A stretch of DNA of 8,126 nucleotides from Pseudanabaena sp. CAN_BIN31 (GCA_026785865.1 JAJAZG010000023.1:1-8126), one strand, 5' to 3'; counted from the first letter of the stretch, positions 1 through 6,221 are shown. Notes: generated by a model from the letters alone, not told the origin. Program-made: numbers and translations.

Positions 1-120
1 ATTTTTTTTTGTGTTTGTGTTTTGGGTGTGTGGCTCGCGCCCCCCCCCCCCCCCCCCCCAAAATAACTAATTTTATAAATCACCCCCCGCCCCCCCCCCC
101 CCCCCCCCCCCCCCCCTCTC
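1..120. other. Low-complexity end with two long C homopolymers
   Basis: The first ~34 bases are almost only T and G. A run of 20 C follows at 40-59, then an AT-rich spacer (60-82), then six C (83-88), one G, and a run of 27 C at 90-116. No codon structure makes sense here: the only open frame is an artefactual poly-proline reading. Nothing else in the window resembles it. Read on the minus strand, it is normal sequence running into poly-G tails. That is the expected look of dark-cycle poly-G artefacts joined at a contig end, although a genuine G-quadruplex-forming tract cannot be excluded. I see no gene or regulatory site in it. Confidence 0.8.
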
Positions 121-132
121 TCAGAGCCAAAA

Positions 133-165
133 AAGCAAAAGCCTTGCACTGCGAGGCTTTTGCTT
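133..165 (-). terminator. Rho-independent terminator of the S8 protease gene
   Basis: Arms 133-147 and 151-165 form a 15-bp stem with one G-T wobble around the 3-nt loop ACT. Read on the minus strand, the stem is followed by a T-rich stretch (complement of A129-A134), as an intrinsic terminator needs. The stem begins on the stop codon of the protease gene (164-166), so the gene ends inside its own terminator. The loop-proximal TTGC-ACT-GCGA resembles the ACGC-N3-GCGT core of the other hairpins in this window. Confidence 0.75.
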
Positions 166-1822
166 ATGCTGATTTTGCCCACCAAGCTAAGCCATAACGT
201 TGGCTTGAAGTATTCGTTTGGGGAGATTTGAATACAACCCTGAGTTTGTATTTACTCGTGACGGGGATTTTTATGAAAATATGCTGCAAGTTGTCAACTT
301 GACTGGCTGATGACCATACGCTTTGAGAAATGTCGGTGTCTGGCGATCGCATTAAATGTAATTCGATTTTATTAAAGCCTTCATCGCTAAAGCCTTCGCC
401 AATATCAAATACTCCATTGCCATTTTTGTCATTAAGTTTGACTTGGCGATCCCAATTTAAGGTTGCTGAAATAAAGCTATCGACTAATAGTGGTTCGGCA
501 AAAATATATTCTTGAAATTTATCAACTTCGACAATATTTGTATCCCAGCCGATCGCCGCTATATTCCCTGACGATTGCTGTCCTGCTTGATATTGCAAAA
601 AAGCGCGATAGGCGTTAAGTTGCCCCGCGCCAAGATTGCGACTGAGGGGAATTTCGCGACTGGCATAGGCTTCGGTATCGAGCCATGTTTTGCCAAGCAG
701 ATCGATAATGGTCTTGGACATGCCTAGCATCTTGCCATCGCCGCGATCTTGGATTTTGTCAGCAGAATTAATCAGAACTGCCTTTATCAGTTCATGGCGA
801 CGCGCCTCAATACTCCATTTGCCAGACTCGATCTGACGATTGGCATATTCATGTAAAAGGGCGATCGCCCCGACAACATGAGGCGCAGCAAAACTGGAAC
901 CATTAGCATTTTTAAATTTGCTTTGGATGGTCGGGAGCTTAAGGTTATGACCAGGGGCAAGCAATCCCATTGAGCGCCTGCCATCGATGGGGCTTTCGAC
1001 CCCTGCCGTCCATTTATCATCTTTATTTAGATCGTTAAAAACTTCACCTTGATCGTATTTGCCATTGCCGTTGCGATCGAGATATGGCTCATCGATCAAG
1101 TTGCCGCGATCGAGTTGGCGATAAATGCCATCGACTTCATGGGTAAATGCGACTACAAAACCGTTATACAGATCGGTGGGAATGGGGATACTGCCTTTGC
1201 CTTGATTTCCTGCGACGATCGGCACAGTGTTATAAGTACTGGCGATCCAATCCACACAGAGCGTCAGCAGAGCCTTACCATCAAGTTGAGCATTGGGGCG
1301 GGGATCTTCGGTCAGGAGTTCGCCAAAACTGAAATTAATGGCGCGGACAGTGCTATTATATTGTCGGGCAATATATTGGGCGGCGAGGCAAGCTTCAGGT
1401 TGCCCATCTTGGCGGCGCTGAGAATAGGCGGATGAGAGTAGCTTGGCATCTGGCGCAATGCCACGACGAATTTTATCTCGGCTAATGATTACTGAGGCAA
1501 CTTGAGCCGAGTGATCGTCAATATTGCGGTTGGGAATTGCTTTACCATCTCGAAAAAAGACTGCGTAGGGTTTGACGATCGCGCGATCGAGTTGCAAGAG
1601 CTTATTAAAGATTTTATCTACGGCGAAGCTAGTCGGACGACTTAGCTCTATTTGTCCAATAAATACATCTTTGCCTGTGAGGTTATAGGGTGGTTTTTGT
1701 AAGATGCGTGCGTCAATGCCTTGGCGATCGGCGGACTTGTCTAGCGCCCAACCTGTAGGACTAATCGCCATACTAGACATATTCAGCAAAATCCAACCGA
1801 CAAAACAACCGAGCCTACGCAT
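164..1822 (-). CDS. Exported subtilisin-like (S8 family) serine protease
   Basis: Predicted extracytoplasmic endopeptidase of 552 residues. Residues 1-26 look like a Sec signal peptide: an Arg-Arg start, a hydrophobic core, and a probable cut after GWA. The S8 domain spans about 45-410. His104 lies in DDHSAQVAS, the oxyanion-hole Asn206 in VAGNQG, and the nucleophile Ser310 in GSSFAAPHVVG. The segment aligning with the usual D-T/S-G motif reads FIGQIELS, which puts Glu59 where Asp is expected. Residues 249-260 and 465-476 are near-identical calcium-loop motifs (DxNGNGxxDxGE). A further acidic loop starts at 264. The C-terminal ~130 residues look like a beta-sandwich of the kind found after secreted subtilases (inference). 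The ATG at 1822 is chosen because the signal peptide starts there. The M23 peptidase gene lies 103 bp upstream on the same strand. Family assignment is secure; activity and substrate are unknown. Confidence 0.9.
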   Translation of the reverse strand: MRRLGCFVGWILLNMSSMAISPTGWALDKSADRQGIDARILQKPPYNLTGKDVFIGQIELSRPTSFAVDKIFNKLLQLDRAIVKPYAVFFRDGKAIPNRNIDDHSAQVASVIISRDKIRRGIAPDAKLLSSAYSQRRQDGQPEACLAAQYIARQYNSTVRAINFSFGELLTEDPRPNAQLDGKALLTLCVDWIASTYNTVPIVAGNQGKGSIPIPTDLYNGFVVAFTHEVDGIYRQLDRGNLIDEPYLDRNGNGKYDQGEVFNDLNKDDKWTAGVESPIDGRRSMGLLAPGHNLKLPTIQSKFKNANGSSFAAPHVVGAIALLHEYANRQIESGKWSIEARRHELIKAVLINSADKIQDRGDGKMLGMSKTIIDLLGKTWLDTEAYASREIPLSRNLGAGQLNAYRAFLQYQAGQQSSGNIAAIGWDTNIVEVDKFQEYIFAEPLLVDSFISATLNWDRQVKLNDKNGNGVFDIGEGFSDEGFNKIELHLMRSPDTDISQSVWSSASQVDNLQHIFIKIPVTSKYKLRVVFKSPQTNTSSQRYGLAWWAKSA

Positions 1823-1895
1823 TTTTTCTTTCCGTTTCTTGTCTATGAAATTTTATAACCTACATTTACTAGCTCACCTTACGCAAAGCTAAAAT

Positions 1896-1925
1896 ATATC
1901 TTCAATTTCTTGGATTTGAAGATAT
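1896..1925 (-). terminator. Possible terminator after the M23 peptidase gene
   Basis: Arms 1896-1905 and 1916-1925 form a perfect 10-bp stem with a 10-nt loop. The stem directly abuts the M23 stop codon (1926-1928). Read on the minus strand, the stem is followed by ATTTTAG. The stem is AT-rich and the T tract only four long, so termination may be partial, letting some transcription reach the downstream protease gene. Confidence 0.45.
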
Positions 1926-2873
1926 CTATAAAAACCAATTAGTCACTATCGAAGCCATGCGATTGAGGTAAGCGGCGGGATCGAATGCGATCCAACCGTC
2001 TCCACTCGGAGTCATGATCTCAAAATGTAGGTGGGGACCTGTCGATCGCCCTGTGGAGCCGACAATTCCAATTTGTTGACCTTGAGCCACACTTTGCCCT
2101 TGAGCGACATAAATCGCTTCGAGGTGGGCGTAACGTGTGCCAGTAGAGCCGTGATCGAGTTCGACAAGGTTGCCATAGCCACCGCCCCAGCCTGCAAATT
2201 CGACTCGCCCTGCTTTGGCGGCGAGTACGGGTGTGCCGAAGGGTGCGCCAAGGTCGATGCCGCTATGAAATGACCAAATAGTGGTGACAGGGTTGATACG
2301 CCAACCATAGTTGGAGGTGACGGGGACGGCGTAGGGCAGGGGATAGCCACCTGTCTGAAAGATAATATCGGGATTGGCTGAGCCTCTAGAGGCGATCGCT
2401 GGTAATTGGAAAGGCACAGGATCAGGTTTCCAGATTGCCCCTGGCACAAATACGACTTTGGGTCGGCGCTGGCAGCCATTGCGCTCGAAGAGGACATCGG
2501 CGCGAACATTGTATTTTTTGGCTACAGTGGTGTAATTTTCTTCGTTTTTGAAGCGATAGGTCAAACCATCTAGGGGCGGAATTGCTAAAGTTTGACCAAC
2601 TTTGACTTCCCCGTTACGGACTTCTGGGTTGAGTCCCATTAAGGTTGCAGTTTTGAGTTCGTATTGCTTAGCGATCGCCTCAAGCGTTTCACCTTGTTTG
2701 ACTTTGTGCTGAGCAAGATCGTCAAGGGTTGGCTTACCGCAAAGCTCTTCGGCTTCTTTGGCGTTAGACGGAGCGACAGGGGGGCTTGGGGTTGTTGAGG
2801 CTGCGATCGCAGGGAAAGGAAGTATCGTGGCGATCGCCACTAAAAGAAACGAGATTTTCCAAAACGACTTCAT
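1926..2873 (-). CDS. Exported LysM / M23 (LytM-type) peptidoglycan peptidase
   Basis: Probable periplasmic or cell-wall endopeptidase that cuts peptide cross-links, or an EnvC/NlpD-like activator; 315 residues. Residues 1-25 form a clear signal peptide (Lys-rich start, hydrophobic 8-20, likely cut after AIAA). A LysM domain at about 56-99 (VKQGETLEAIAKQY... then VGQTLAIPP) should bind glycan. A second, more diverged LysM-like repeat lies at 105-148. A Pro-rich linker leads to the M23 domain at about 183-303. Its zinc ligands are His203 and Asp207 (HSGIDLG) and His283 (HLHFE), and the catalytic histidines are His250 (RYAH) and His281. All expected residues are present, so it should be catalytically competent, unlike degenerate EnvC/NlpD proteins. 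Cys45 and Cys134 could form a disulfide in the exported protein (inference). The Shine-Dalgarno signal is weak. It diverges from the phosphatase gene across a 165-bp gap. Confidence 0.93.
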   Translation of the reverse strand: MKSFWKISFLLVAIATILPFPAIAASTTPSPPVAPSNAKEAEELCGKPTLDDLAQHKVKQGETLEAIAKQYELKTATLMGLNPEVRNGEVKVGQTLAIPPLDGLTYRFKNEENYTTVAKKYNVRADVLFERNGCQRRPKVVFVPGAIWKPDPVPFQLPAIASRGSANPDIIFQTGGYPLPYAVPVTSNYGWRINPVTTIWSFHSGIDLGAPFGTPVLAAKAGRVEFAGWGGGYGNLVELDHGSTGTRYAHLEAIYVAQGQSVAQGQQIGIVGSTGRSTGPHLHFEIMTPSGDGWIAFDPAAYLNRMASIVTNWFL

Positions 2874-3038
2874 TAATCTTCACAAAAGCAATGCACGCTC
2901 ATTTTCGCAGCGATCGCGCACTTATTAACACCGCCAATCTGGTGATTTACCAGTAAAAAGTAAAGATGGCGCTTAACGTCACTTTTATTTTTTGCTGGTT
3001 ATGCTTTAATTTGGCGATCGCTATAAATTTCTAAAACC
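2874..3038. promoter_or_regulatory. Divergent intergenic region, M23 peptidase / IMPase-family gene
   Basis: These 165 bp separate two divergent starts and should hold both promoters. I see two GCGATCGC palindromes (2910-2917 and 3014-3021), a TATAAA hexamer at 3022-3027 only 11 bp before the phosphatase ATG, and a 5-bp inverted repeat CTGGT/ACCAG (2939-2943 / 2949-2953). TATAAA has no convincing -35 partner at normal spacing. Neither start has a good Shine-Dalgarno sequence. No operator can be named. Confidence 0.35.
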
Positions 3039-3884
3039 ATGACAAATTCCCTAGATTCTGTTAGTAAAGAGCAACTCCAAACCTTCTTAGATATTGCGAC
3101 TGAAGCAGCTTGTGCGGGTGGTGCAGTCCTAAAATCTTATTGGGGAAATCTCACGGAAGTTGAAGAAAAACGCCCAGGAGATTTGGTGACGATCGCTGAT
3201 AAAGAATCGGAAGCAATGGTTCTCTCGATCTTGCAAAGACATTTTCCCGATCATGGGATTTTGGCAGAAGAATCGGGTGTATTGGGGAATACCGAGAGTC
3301 GCTATTTATGGGCGATCGATCCTCTGGATGGCACAACTAATTATGCTCATCAATATCCATTTTCATCGGTATCGATCGCCTTATTAATTGATGGAATTCC
3401 TTCAGTTGGCGCAATTTACGATCCATTTCGCGATGAAATATTTCGAGCGGCGACAGGCTTGGGTGCAACTCGAAATCGTCTGCCGATCCATGTTTCTCAA
3501 GTTTCAGAACTTAGTCGTAGCTTATTAGTGACGGGCTTTGCATACGATCGCACTCAAGTTGAAGATAATAACTATGCTGAGTTTTGCCACTTCACGCATA
3601 TCACTCAAGGCGTGCGGCGCGGCGGTTCGGCGGCGATGGACTTGGCTTATGTCGCTTGTGGGCGCTTAGATGGCTATTGGGAGCGTGGTTTGTCGCTATG
3701 GGACTTGGCGGCGGGTGTGGTAATTGTGCGTGAAGCGGGTGGTATTGTCACGGCTTACGATGGCAGCGAACATATTCCTACATCGGGAAGGTTACTGGCA
3801 ACTAATGGTCATTTACATCAGCAAACGATTGATGAATTAGCCCTAATCAAGCCTTTACCGTTTAAATTCCCATTTGGACGTTAA
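3039..3884 (+). CDS. Inositol-monophosphatase-family phosphatase
   Basis: Mg-dependent, lithium-type phosphatase of the cytoplasm, 281 residues, a normal family length. Metal-binding motifs are all present: Glu77 in ILAEESG, then Asp94 and Asp97 in the signature WAIDPLDGTTNYAH, and Asp222 in WDLAAG, which closes the active site. The supporting segments GGSAAMDLAYVACGRLDGYWE and REAGG are also typical. The likely substrate is myo-inositol-1-phosphate or a similar sugar phosphate. Within the superfamily, histidinol-phosphate or nucleotide-bisphosphate activity cannot be excluded from motifs alone, so no gene symbol is given. The ATG at 3039 has no Shine-Dalgarno sequence, which is common in cyanobacteria. 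It stands alone in its orientation and converges on the Uma2 gene with only 34 bp between stop codons. Confidence 0.93.
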   Translation: MTNSLDSVSKEQLQTFLDIATEAACAGGAVLKSYWGNLTEVEEKRPGDLVTIADKESEAMVLSILQRHFPDHGILAEESGVLGNTESRYLWAIDPLDGTTNYAHQYPFSSVSIALLIDGIPSVGAIYDPFRDEIFRAATGLGATRNRLPIHVSQVSELSRSLLVTGFAYDRTQVEDNNYAEFCHFTHITQGVRRGGSAAMDLAYVACGRLDGYWERGLSLWDLAAGVVIVREAGGIVTAYDGSEHIPTSGRLLATNGHLHQQTIDELALIKPLPFKFPFGR

Positions 3885-3918
3885 CTCAAATACAGAAATT
3901 AATCTAACTATTTTTAGA

Positions 3919-4491
3919 TCAGAACTCTACATTTTCGTAAATTTCTGCCAAACTAAGCTCAAGCCCCATTGATGTTAGTTCAAGTCGATCTTCTAGCTGC
4001 GAATACTCTCTCAACAACCATTGATTAGCCCCCTGTTTGAGATAATGCTCAACATGGGGCTTTGTTTGATCAATCAGTAAATATTCTTGAAAAGTAGGAA
4101 TACTGCGATAATCAGCAAACTTTTCGCCGCGATCGTAGTTTTTGGTGGACTTTGATAGCACTTCGATGATCAAAATTGCCTCTATCACCGTATCTTTACG
4201 CCCCTCTTGCAAGGCGATCGGGCGCGGCACAACCATCACATCGGGGTAAGTATAGACTTGGAGATCGGGAATAAACAGTCTTTGGTCGGTCACAAAGACC
4301 TGAAAAGGTTTACCTCGTAATCCTAGGCTAAGCAATACTGTCATTGCTCGAATCAATTCATTGTGGGTAGGAGTGCCACCTGTCATTTCAATAATCTCTC
4401 CTTGACGATATTCATGGCGGTTTGTGGATTTGACCTCTAACAGCAGATACTCCGCAGGAGAGATCGCTTTAACTGGTGCTACAACTGTCAT
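3919..4491 (-). CDS. Uma2 family protein (DUF820), PD-(D/E)XK nuclease-like
   Basis: 190 residues, the normal size for this family, which is greatly expanded in cyanobacteria. Family landmarks are the N-terminal SPAEYLLLE and EYRQGEIIEMTGG, then YPDVMVV (Asp84), IIEVLSKST (Glu110), and DRGEKFADYRSIPTFQEYLLID. Asp84 and Glu110 are the predicted metal-binding pair of the restriction-endonuclease-like fold. The canonical E-x-K lysine is replaced by the Ser of EVLS, as is usual for Uma2. The biological role is not established; DNA cleavage is predicted from the fold only. The gene has a textbook Shine-Dalgarno sequence and starts 34 bp after the M14 gene ends, so the two may be cotranscribed. Being multi-copy in such genomes, it need not be functionally linked to its neighbours. 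Confidence 0.9.
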   Translation of the reverse strand: MTVVAPVKAISPAEYLLLEVKSTNRHEYRQGEIIEMTGGTPTHNELIRAMTVLLSLGLRGKPFQVFVTDQRLFIPDLQVYTYPDVMVVPRPIALQEGRKDTVIEAILIIEVLSKSTKNYDRGEKFADYRSIPTFQEYLLIDQTKPHVEHYLKQGANQWLLREYSQLEDRLELTSMGLELSLAEIYENVEF

Positions 4492-4497
4492 ATTGTC

Positions 4498-4503
4498 ACC
4501 TCC
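4498..4503 (-). promoter_or_regulatory. Strong ribosome binding site of the Uma2 gene
   Basis: Read on the minus strand, GGAGGT sits 6 nt before the ATG at 4491, close to the ideal anti-16S match. Most other genes here have weak or no Shine-Dalgarno signal. This fixes the start codon and suggests efficient independent translation despite the upstream M14 gene. Confidence 0.8.
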
Positions 4504-4525
4504 ATAGTGGCAAGTTACTTATACT

Positions 4526-5563
4526 TTAACTTTTTTGCTCAATCGTCAATCTTTCCATGAGGTAGCAGAGACAATCTTGGCGAATAATGTCGGTGTCAAG
4601 GGTGAGCATTGATGGCATCACAGGTGATTTTAGAATTATTTCCCCATCTTGAATTTGGAAATAGCGATCGCCTTTTTCTTTCCCCTCTTCGCTCAAAGCT
4701 GACAAATAGGCTTTCTCAGTTTTAGCTTTGCCAAAGTTTGCCCCAATCGGTAATTCACAAAAATTTAAGCGATCCATCTCGGCAGGAAATGTGATGTCAT
4801 CGTCAGGATCGCCAGTAAAGCTGAAATTAATCTCTTTAGGAATTTTCACGATCGCCACTGTATGAAACAAATCAATATCAGCGATCGCGTCATCGGGCAA
4901 ATTATCAAAACAATCGAGATTTAAACAAGTTTCCACATATTCCAACGCATGAGCCGTGCCATCTGCCATATCAGGCTGTCCACATTCCAAAACGATCGCA
5001 GGGCAAAAACTACTAAATGCATAAGATTGCACCGTTTTTGGGCTGGTGTAGTACACCACAGTTTTATCGAATAGTCGCGCTAAATGTCGAGAATGCTTAT
5101 CTAAGCGGGTAATGCAGCCATAATGAGGATTTCTGCCAGTATTATTATGAATATCGATACTGGCAAATACACCACGCGATCGCATTTCCATAATTATTTT
5201 CTGCGCCATGATTTGCTCTGGCAATGGCTCAGACTCATCATCCATTCGCCAAATGCGATTGTAGTCAGGTTGATCGGCTAAATGTCTTTGTCGATATCTA
5301 GCGGCGCTAATATTGCCGATAAACAAAGAAAGCGATCGCGGCAACTTTTGGCTTTGATATTTACGAAGTAATTCGCGCATCGCTAACCAACTAGTTGTCT
5401 CATTACCATGTAACAAAATCGAAACAAATAAGGCTGGCTGGCGATCGCCTTCTAGGTGGATCAGGGTGGGGCGCTTTAGTGTTTGCCAAAGTTGATCAGA
5501 TTCAAGATCTAGTAAGCCGTCAGGTAGACGATCAAAAATATCAAGCATAGAAAAATTATTCAT
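4526..5563 (-). CDS. M14-type zinc hydrolase, succinylglutamate desuccinylase / aspartoacylase-like
   Basis: 345 residues, no signal peptide, so cytoplasmic. The zinc site is visible: His52 and Glu55 in ILLHGNETTSW and His139 in SIDIHNNTGRNPHYG. Glu193 in AIVLECGQ is the probable general base. Asn102-Arg103 in DYNRIW and Arg144 are placed like the substrate-carboxylate contacts of the family. AstE and aspartoacylase enzymes remove an acyl group from an N-acyl amino acid. No arginine-succinyltransferase pathway genes are nearby, so I would not call it astE; another N-acyl amino acid or small peptide may be the substrate. The ATG at 5563 lacks a Shine-Dalgarno sequence; Met6 is an alternative start. 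A strong hairpin lies just 19 nt upstream of the ATG. Uma2 follows 34 bp downstream. Confidence 0.85.
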   Translation of the reverse strand: MNNFSMLDIFDRLPDGLLDLESDQLWQTLKRPTLIHLEGDRQPALFVSILLHGNETTSWLAMRELLRKYQSQKLPRSLSLFIGNISAARYRQRHLADQPDYNRIWRMDDESEPLPEQIMAQKIIMEMRSRGVFASIDIHNNTGRNPHYGCITRLDKHSRHLARLFDKTVVYYTSPKTVQSYAFSSFCPAIVLECGQPDMADGTAHALEYVETCLNLDCFDNLPDDAIADIDLFHTVAIVKIPKEINFSFTGDPDDDITFPAEMDRLNFCELPIGANFGKAKTEKAYLSALSEEGKEKGDRYFQIQDGEIILKSPVMPSMLTLDTDIIRQDCLCYLMERLTIEQKS

Positions 5564-5582
5564 ACAGCGCTTTGCTACCAGA

Positions 5583-5621
5583 TAAAAACAAAAGGCACGC
5601 TATGCGTGCCTTTTGTTTTTA
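5583..5621. terminator. Perfect 18-bp hairpin, bidirectional terminator type
   Basis: Arms 5583-5600 and 5604-5621 are perfectly complementary around the loop TAT. The GC core GGCACGC/GCGTGCC is flanked by A-rich and T-rich arms, so both strands present a GC stem followed by T5. On the minus strand it is the second of two consecutive hairpins after psaC and lies only 19 nt before the M14 start. It could be the distal psaC terminator, or a leader hairpin of the M14 gene. The core ACGC-N3-GCGT recurs at 8011-8021 and 8099-8109. Confidence 0.7.
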
Positions 5622-5626
5622 AAAAC

Positions 5627-5658
5627 GATTTAGGCGTGTCGATTGACACGCCTAAATC
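5627..5658 (-). terminator. Perfect 14-bp hairpin, proximal psaC terminator
   Basis: Arms 5627-5640 and 5645-5658 pair perfectly around a 4-nt loop (GATT). Read on the minus strand, the stem is followed by GTTTTT, a good intrinsic terminator, 74 nt after the psaC stop. The spacer to the next hairpin belongs to GTTTTTAAAAAC (5615-5626), itself a palindrome, so alternative folds joining the two hairpins are possible. Tandem terminators suit a highly expressed gene such as psaC. Confidence 0.75.
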
Positions 5659-5732
5659 TAAATGCAGGATAAAGAATAATTGCACTTAACGAAAAATAAT
5701 CAAGAATCTTGCCAACTAAGATTATTACAAAA

Positions 5733-5978
5733 TTAGTAGGTAAGACCCATACTGCGGCTGGTTTCAGCACCAAGATAGACACGGATACTTAGGAAGTCAG
5801 TGGGGCAAGCTGTTTCGCAACGTTTGCAACCAATGCAATCCTCAATACGGGGAGAAGAAGCGATTTGAGCCGCTTTGCATCCGTCCCAAGGAACCATTTC
5901 CAAAACATCACAAGGACAGGCTCGCACGCATTGGGTGCAGCCGATACAGGTGTCATAAATTTTGACTGCATGCGACAT
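5733..5978 (-). CDS. psaC: Photosystem I iron-sulfur subunit PsaC (FA/FB)
   Basis: Stromal-side subunit of photosystem I. It carries the terminal [4Fe-4S] clusters FA and FB, which pass electrons from FX to ferredoxin or flavodoxin. It is 81 residues, exactly the family length. Two ferredoxin motifs are intact: Cys11, 14, 17 and 21 followed by Pro, and Cys48, 51, 54 and 58 followed by Pro. By family knowledge FB is held by Cys11/14/17/58 and FA by Cys21/48/51/54. The conserved VPWDGCK and the C-terminal RSMGL-x-Y, which docks on PsaA/PsaB, are present. Cys23 in ACPCDVLEM is a tenth cysteine at a position I remember as Thr or Leu in many homologues. Ile45 and Thr80 are mild deviations from the sequences I recall. 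GGAG (5989-5992) lies 10 nt before the ATG. It is monocistronic, diverges from dxr, and is followed by two hairpins. Confidence 0.98.
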   Translation of the reverse strand: MSHAVKIYDTCIGCTQCVRACPCDVLEMVPWDGCKAAQIASSPRIEDCIGCKRCETACPTDFLSIRVYLGAETSRSMGLTY

Positions 5979-6221
5979 ATTGCTATTGCTCCAATCAATA
6001 TATGCGCCTATTTAAAAAAGAAAATAGGCACGGTATGTTTAAACCCAAGTTTATCGTAGTAGTTTACATTCCATGATCAGATTGTGAGATAACTTAAAAC
6101 AAATTAATATTTGGGACTGGAATCAAGTTTTTATCTTGATTTTATAAATCTAAAGCGATCGCTCAAAAAACTATGCAAAACTTTAAATAATTAAATAATA
6201 AGTATTAACAAAATTATTCCT
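5979..6221. promoter_or_regulatory. Divergent psaC / dxr promoter region
   Basis: 243 AT-rich bases between two divergent starts, so both promoters should be here. Contents I can see are a GGAG ribosome site for psaC (5989-5992), a hairpin in the psaC leader (6006-6029), and a 7-bp inverted repeat AATCAAG/CTTGATT (6121-6127 / 6135-6141). There is also TATAAA at 6143-6148 on the dxr side and one GCGATCGC (6155-6162). None of the -10-like hexamers has a convincing -35 partner, so no transcription start is called. dxr has no visible Shine-Dalgarno sequence. Confidence 0.5.
6006..6029 (-). promoter_or_regulatory. Hairpin in the probable psaC 5' leader
   Basis: Arms 6006-6013 and 6022-6029 (GCCTATTT / AAATAGGC) form a perfect 8-bp stem with an A-rich 8-nt loop. 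It ends 27 bp before the psaC start, just upstream of its ribosome site. If the transcript starts upstream of 6029, it could stabilise the mRNA or modulate translation; that is inference. On the minus strand only ATAT-type sequence follows, not a T tract, so it is not an obvious terminator. Confidence 0.35.

Noticed and set aside
9..197. Small plus-strand open frame encoding a poly-proline peptide
   Set aside because: Its length comes from the C homopolymers; there is no protein-like sequence and it runs into the protease terminator.
1049..1435. 128-codon plus-strand open frame
   Set aside because: It lies wholly inside the S8 protease gene on the opposite strand, and the protease has all family motifs in its own frame.
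2012..2509. 165-codon minus-strand open frame
   Set aside because: Same-strand frame shadow inside the M23 peptidase; the M23 frame carries the zinc ligands and signal peptide.
3902..3919. 6-bp hairpin ATCTAA/TTAGAT between the converging phosphatase and Uma2 genes
   Set aside because: Too short and AT-rich with no T tract; too weak to call a terminator.
5926..5942. GCACGC/GGTGC near-palindrome resembling the hairpin core
   Set aside because: It is imperfect and lies in psaC codons for conserved cysteine-motif residues, so protein constraint explains it.
5789..5998. 69-codon minus-strand open frame over psaC
   Set aside because: Alternative frame of psaC; the psaC frame is unmistakable.
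6121..6141. AATCAAG/CTTGATT repeat upstream of dxr as a riboswitch or operator
   Set aside because: Seven AT-rich base pairs with no known aptamer features; noted only within the intergenic region.
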